Shown here piece after piece: positions 61,081 through 64,000 of a DNA stretch of 64,000 bases. Each line of letters begins with the position of its first letter. Position 1 is the stretch's first letter. Origin of the DNA: JAGOPY01 sp964619555 (GTDB taxonomy: Bacteria; Bacteroidota; Bacteroidia; Bacteroidales; JAGOPY01). The DNA lies in assembly GCA_964619555.1 (NCBI GenBank), contig CAZUDV010000018.1, positions 1 through 64,000 of the forward strand. Direction: 5' to 3'. The translations under genes were made by a program, and so were the position numbers. Under the pieces are notes generated by a model. That model searched no databases. It saw only the letters and a list, made by a program, of their open reading frames with translations, and was not told the DNA's origin.

Positions 61081-62577
61081 TTAATCCCTGAGGCAACGCA
61101 GACTAAAACCTTCCTCCTTGTTATCGTAGCTCCGGCCTGCTCCCGGGCCGTTGTAATCGAGGGTACGGCTCCATGCGTAGCTGCCATCGTACTCTGTAGA
61201 TGTTAACCAGAGGCCGTATAAGCCGACAACGAAGCAGCCACCAGTGTAATTGCGGAAGCCACCTGGCAGACCCGAAAAACCACTGCTGTTGGTGGCATCT
61301 GTGTTGGGACTTGTCCATAAGGCTGAGACGGACTTCATCTTCCCCCCTGCAACCGACTCTCCGCCCAGATAAGTGGTAAGAATCGTCCATTCTGAATCTG
61401 TCGGCTCATGCCATCCGTCGGGGCATAATCCACGAGGATCATCCACTGCATACCAGTTGTAAAGGGCGCCGTATTTGGCATTGGTTGCCTGGTCATTGTT
61501 ATACCAGCAGTACGCTCCGGTTGCAAGGGCTCCCCATGTCACGTCATCCGTCACGTTCGGGATGGCATCGCCATTGCGGTAATGAGTTACCCTCAGGTTT
61601 TCCGCCATCCAGGTTTGTGTGCCAATCGTAATGGTCGGATAAGCATTGCCGTCGTAATCGATACAGGTTGAAGAAGCGTTTTCGATGCTGATCCAGTTCG
61701 ATCCATTATAGTAATAATAACCTTTCGGGCTGTCCGTCTGATAGACAAGGAGTCCCGCAGAAGGAGACACAATGGCCGTTCGCTGGGTACCGGTCAGGCG
61801 GGGAGGTAAGAATCCTTTATCGGTTGAGCTTAAATTAAGTATGGCAGAGCCATCAGCCTGGTCACTGCCTATATTCACGCTTCCTCCGGTAATGCAGAGT
61901 ATGTCCGGATAGCTTTCATTCACTGTCCAATCCCAGCGATCGAAATAAATATGCCCGGTGGTACCGGCAAAATTGGCATAAACGCCAAATCCCATGTCAA
62001 TATTCGGAACGATGGGGATCGCAGCGCTCCAGGTTGATCCTCCGTTCGAGCTGGTCTCAATCATATTGGGATTCGGCCCTGCGTTCTGTATTCGAATGGC
62101 AAACGATGTTGCACCAGTGCCAGTGTATCCGGACAGATCAACACTCAAATCGTTCGGGCCGGTTCCGGTAAAATTAATCCCCGCCCACGCCCCGGGATCC
62201 GAAACATGCAGCCTGCTCTGGGGATTCATCTCTCCTATTCCCACGTTACCATCTTCGTAGTAAATATTGTTGCCGGCAGGGATCCATTTGCTTGCCACAG
62301 ACGACCAATCAGGTGAGGCTGTTGTGCCCCTGTTCATATACAACTGGTTGTCGTCGGTGCAAAAGATCAGCAAACCATTGGCCGGATTTGCAATAGCGTC
62401 CCTTTCGGATGCACTCATTCGCGGGATCAGCATACCTTTCGTGGTTGATTGCACGTCCAGCATAGCAGAACTATCAGCAGCGTTGCCTGTTTCATTCATA
62501 CTCACTCCCTGCGACCGGGAAACAGTCACAATACAGCACATGACTATACCAGTCATAAAAAATTTCATAGTTTTCAT
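61081..62577 (-). CDS. FISUMP-domain secreted protein
   Basis: A 498-residue exported protein (signal peptide FFMTGIVMCCIVTVSRSQ). Two KGxLxPRM-type motifs (TTKGMLIPRMSASER near 48; TDKGFLPPRLTGTQR near 252), as in tail-fibre-like N-termini, flank a middle beta domain. The FISUMP domain (about 315-498) reads TIGTQTWMAENLRVTHYRNG, LYNWYAVDD, GLCPDGWHEPTDSEWTIL, GFSGLPGGFRN, WLTSTEYDGSYAWSRTL, SLRCLRD. The family is typical of Fibrobacter and Bacteroidota surface proteins. Confidence 0.87.
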   Translation of the reverse strand: MKTMKFFMTGIVMCCIVTVSRSQGVSMNETGNAADSSAMLDVQSTTKGMLIPRMSASERDAIANPANGLLIFCTDDNQLYMNRGTTASPDWSSVASKWIPAGNNIYYEDGNVGIGEMNPQSRLHVSDPGAWAGINFTGTGPNDLSVDLSGYTGTGATSFAIRIQNAGPNPNMIETSSNGGSTWSAAIPIVPNIDMGFGVYANFAGTTGHIYFDRWDWTVNESYPDILCITGGSVNIGSDQADGSAILNLSSTDKGFLPPRLTGTQRTAIVSPSAGLLVYQTDSPKGYYYYNGSNWISIENASSTCIDYDGNAYPTITIGTQTWMAENLRVTHYRNGDAIPNVTDDVTWGALATGAYCWYNNDQATNAKYGALYNWYAVDDPRGLCPDGWHEPTDSEWTILTTYLGGESVAGGKMKSVSALWTSPNTDATNSSGFSGLPGGFRNYTGGCFVVGLYGLWLTSTEYDGSYAWSRTLDYNGPGAGRSYDNKEEGFSLRCLRD

Positions 62578-62634
62578 GATGTGAAAGGATTTGTTTCTAA
62601 TATTTTAGGAAGACGAATTGCAGAAATACAGACA

Positions 62635-63594
62635 TTAATAATTATCCTTTACGCAACGGACAGAACGGGCGGTCAATTTACTAAAGTAGTTTCGGCTAAC
62701 TGTCGATAGATCATAACGCAGACTTCTGTAATAAGCATCTGTGGATGAGGCTTCCGTCGAAGAATAGAAAAATGCATTTATTCCCAGGCTACCGAAGGTA
62801 CCATAGCCATCCCGGCTGCCACCAGGAAGAGCAGTGAATCCACTATTATTGGTTCCACTTGCACTTCCAGACCACCACAGAAATGCCTCATCAGTCTCCT
62901 TTAATTTTCTTCCTTCGCTGTGCGTTCCTCTGTACCCTGTCAAATTTGATTCAGCCCATGTCATTCCAAGGGTTTGTTCCAGTTTCTTCCAATCGCCATC
63001 GCTGGGCACGCTCCAGCCATCCGGACAAATGCCCTGTACAAAGCTGGGAGTGCTATTGCTCGACGGTTCCCCGTTCATCACGGCATCCCAGGTATATAGC
63101 CATCCATAGGTCTCGACATAGGCATCATCGTCATCATAAGCCCAATACCCCGAAATGTCCGAGCCGTCTGCATAATTCGTCGACTTCAGGTTTTCGGCCA
63201 TCCAGCACTGGTCTCCGATTTTTACTGTCCGGTAATGGTGCCCGTTATAATCGGTCACTCCTTCGGAGCAAAAACTGGTCCCGTCGCTGCTGCTTCCGGC
63301 CGAACTGGATTTGGTGACCATCGTTTTCCAAGCGGTCCCATCCCAGTATTCAATTTTCATGTCGTCGATGTTGAAAACGATCATCCCCCTGTCAGCGGTA
63401 TCAAGGGTGCCCCCAAAAGTGGTGATCTGTGCGTTGGTCATTCGCGGGATCAGCACCCCTTTGGATGTCGATTTCACATCCAGCATGGCAGAACTGTCCG
63501 GGGCGCTTTCGTCGTCATTGATTCCTACCTGGGCAAATAATAGGCTATTGCAAAGCATAAGCATTGCAATTAAGAATGAAGGATTTCTCATCAT
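62635..63594 (-). CDS. FISUMP-domain secreted protein (paralogue)
   Basis: A 319-residue paralogue of the previous gene, with a signal peptide (FLIAMLMLCNSLLFAQ), one KGVLIPRMTNAQ motif near residue 50, and a FISUMP domain (about 115-319): GHHYRTVKIGDQCWMAENLKSTNYADGS, GICPDGWSVPSDGDWKKLEQTLG, GFTALPGGSRDGYGTFG, FYSSTEASSTDAYYRSLRYDL, SVRCVKDNY. N-terminal nucleotide sequence of both genes is clearly alike around the LDVxSTxKG segment, indicating tandem duplication. 57 bp separate the two genes. Confidence 0.87.
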   Translation of the reverse strand: MMRNPSFLIAMLMLCNSLLFAQVGINDDESAPDSSAMLDVKSTSKGVLIPRMTNAQITTFGGTLDTADRGMIVFNIDDMKIEYWDGTAWKTMVTKSSSAGSSSDGTSFCSEGVTDYNGHHYRTVKIGDQCWMAENLKSTNYADGSDISGYWAYDDDDAYVETYGWLYTWDAVMNGEPSSNSTPSFVQGICPDGWSVPSDGDWKKLEQTLGMTWAESNLTGYRGTHSEGRKLKETDEAFLWWSGSASGTNNSGFTALPGGSRDGYGTFGSLGINAFFYSSTEASSTDAYYRSLRYDLSTVSRNYFSKLTARSVRCVKDNY

Positions 63595-64000
63595 GCATTT
63601 TTATTGGTTAATTACTTAAGAACTCAGGGGCTATGTGAGTCTTCGGGTGAAGTTGCCTGATAGATTTGGAGTATTGCGCCGAGAAAATTGTACTAGTATA
63701 CCGCCTGACAAAGTGCAAATAAACTATATATATACTAATATCGATGTTAATAATATGTTAAATATTATATATAATCATTAATACATCATTCTATTCATTG
63801 AATTATGGCCGGCCATTTCACAGTCCGGAAAAAATAACCCCAAAAGGCCGGCCCTGACAGACCTCATGGCTTTCAGATTGTCAATTGATAAGGAAGGGTA
63901 ATATAAATCGGCACGGTCCGGTCAATTTGTCCGGAATGTGCATTTCGCCTGTAAATAAAAAAATTATTGAGCCTGTTAGAAGTCAATTATCGCGCAGGCA
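63595..64000. other. 406-bp region at the window end
   Basis: No complete gene. It holds an AT-rich segment (63713-63790), two GGCCGGCC palindromes (63807-63814 and 63846-63853) about 32 nt apart, and a short TCCGG..CCGGA inverted repeat around 63916-63935. It is the promoter side of the FISUMP gene at 62635-63594. Confidence 0.5.

Noticed and set aside
1..64000. CRISPR array, insertion sequence, integrase or prophage
   Set aside because: No direct-repeat/spacer pattern, transposase, integrase or phage structural gene was seen; the M15 peptidase alone does not make a prophage.

Overview
The window is chromosomal DNA from a member of the Bacteroidota, most likely an uncultured Bacteroidales-like lineage. 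The reasons are a type IX secretion (T9SS) C-terminal sorting domain, a PUR-family DUF3276 protein, a long NusB, GWxTD, DUF4293, DUF5683 and FISUMP proteins, the gene order parA-parB-DUF5683-dapB-lepB, and repeated matches to the Bacteroides -7 promoter box TAnnTTTG. No rRNA, tRNA, CRISPR array, insertion sequence or prophage was recognised. About 62 protein genes fill almost all of the sequence.

Layout. 0-7.5 kb: a TPR lipoprotein, the bcp-recA pair, nth, an ECF sigma factor with a small companion gene, and uvrA, so this end is rich in DNA repair. 7.6-13.9 kb: a T9SS cargo protein, a minus-strand rmuC-GWxTD-rlmB run, a secreted protein with two TonB-C domains, and DUF4293. 14-17.4 kb: an operon of an Lgt-type acyltransferase, an inositol monophosphatase family enzyme and a long NfeD protease. 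17.4-20.4 kb: nusB-gcvT-comB on the minus strand. 20.5-30 kb: the PUR-family gene, parAB, DUF5683, dapB, lepB, DUF4412, ftsK and lolA. 29.6-31.2 kb: a sigma / probable anti-sigma / CpxP-like trio. 31.8-33.4 kb: a vitamin-salvage cluster (YkoF-like, PnuC-like, NadR-type kinase). 33.4-44.2 kb: a glycosyltransferase and flippase pair followed by stress, envelope and hydrolase genes.

44.4-55.6 kb is a surface-polysaccharide locus. A sulfotransferase and a Wzz-like chain-length protein precede a tightly overlapping plus-strand operon (46.2-54.7 kb) holding a flippase, a polymerase-like protein, two glycosyltransferases, an O-antigen-ligase-like protein, a priming sugar transferase, an unusual winged-helix/nucleotidyltransferase protein and an SDR epimerase. 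A convergent methyltransferase closes it. 55.7-64 kb holds secreted proteins: an S9 dipeptidyl peptidase, an 11-repeat WG protein, a protein with an IPTL/PEP-CTERM-like C-terminus, and two related FISUMP-domain proteins.

The most striking non-coding signals are four heptanucleotide tandem repeats that abut or overlap stop or start codons, and an array of 11-bp units filling the space between the divergent nusB and PUR-gene promoters. All assignments come from reading the sequence; no database search was run.
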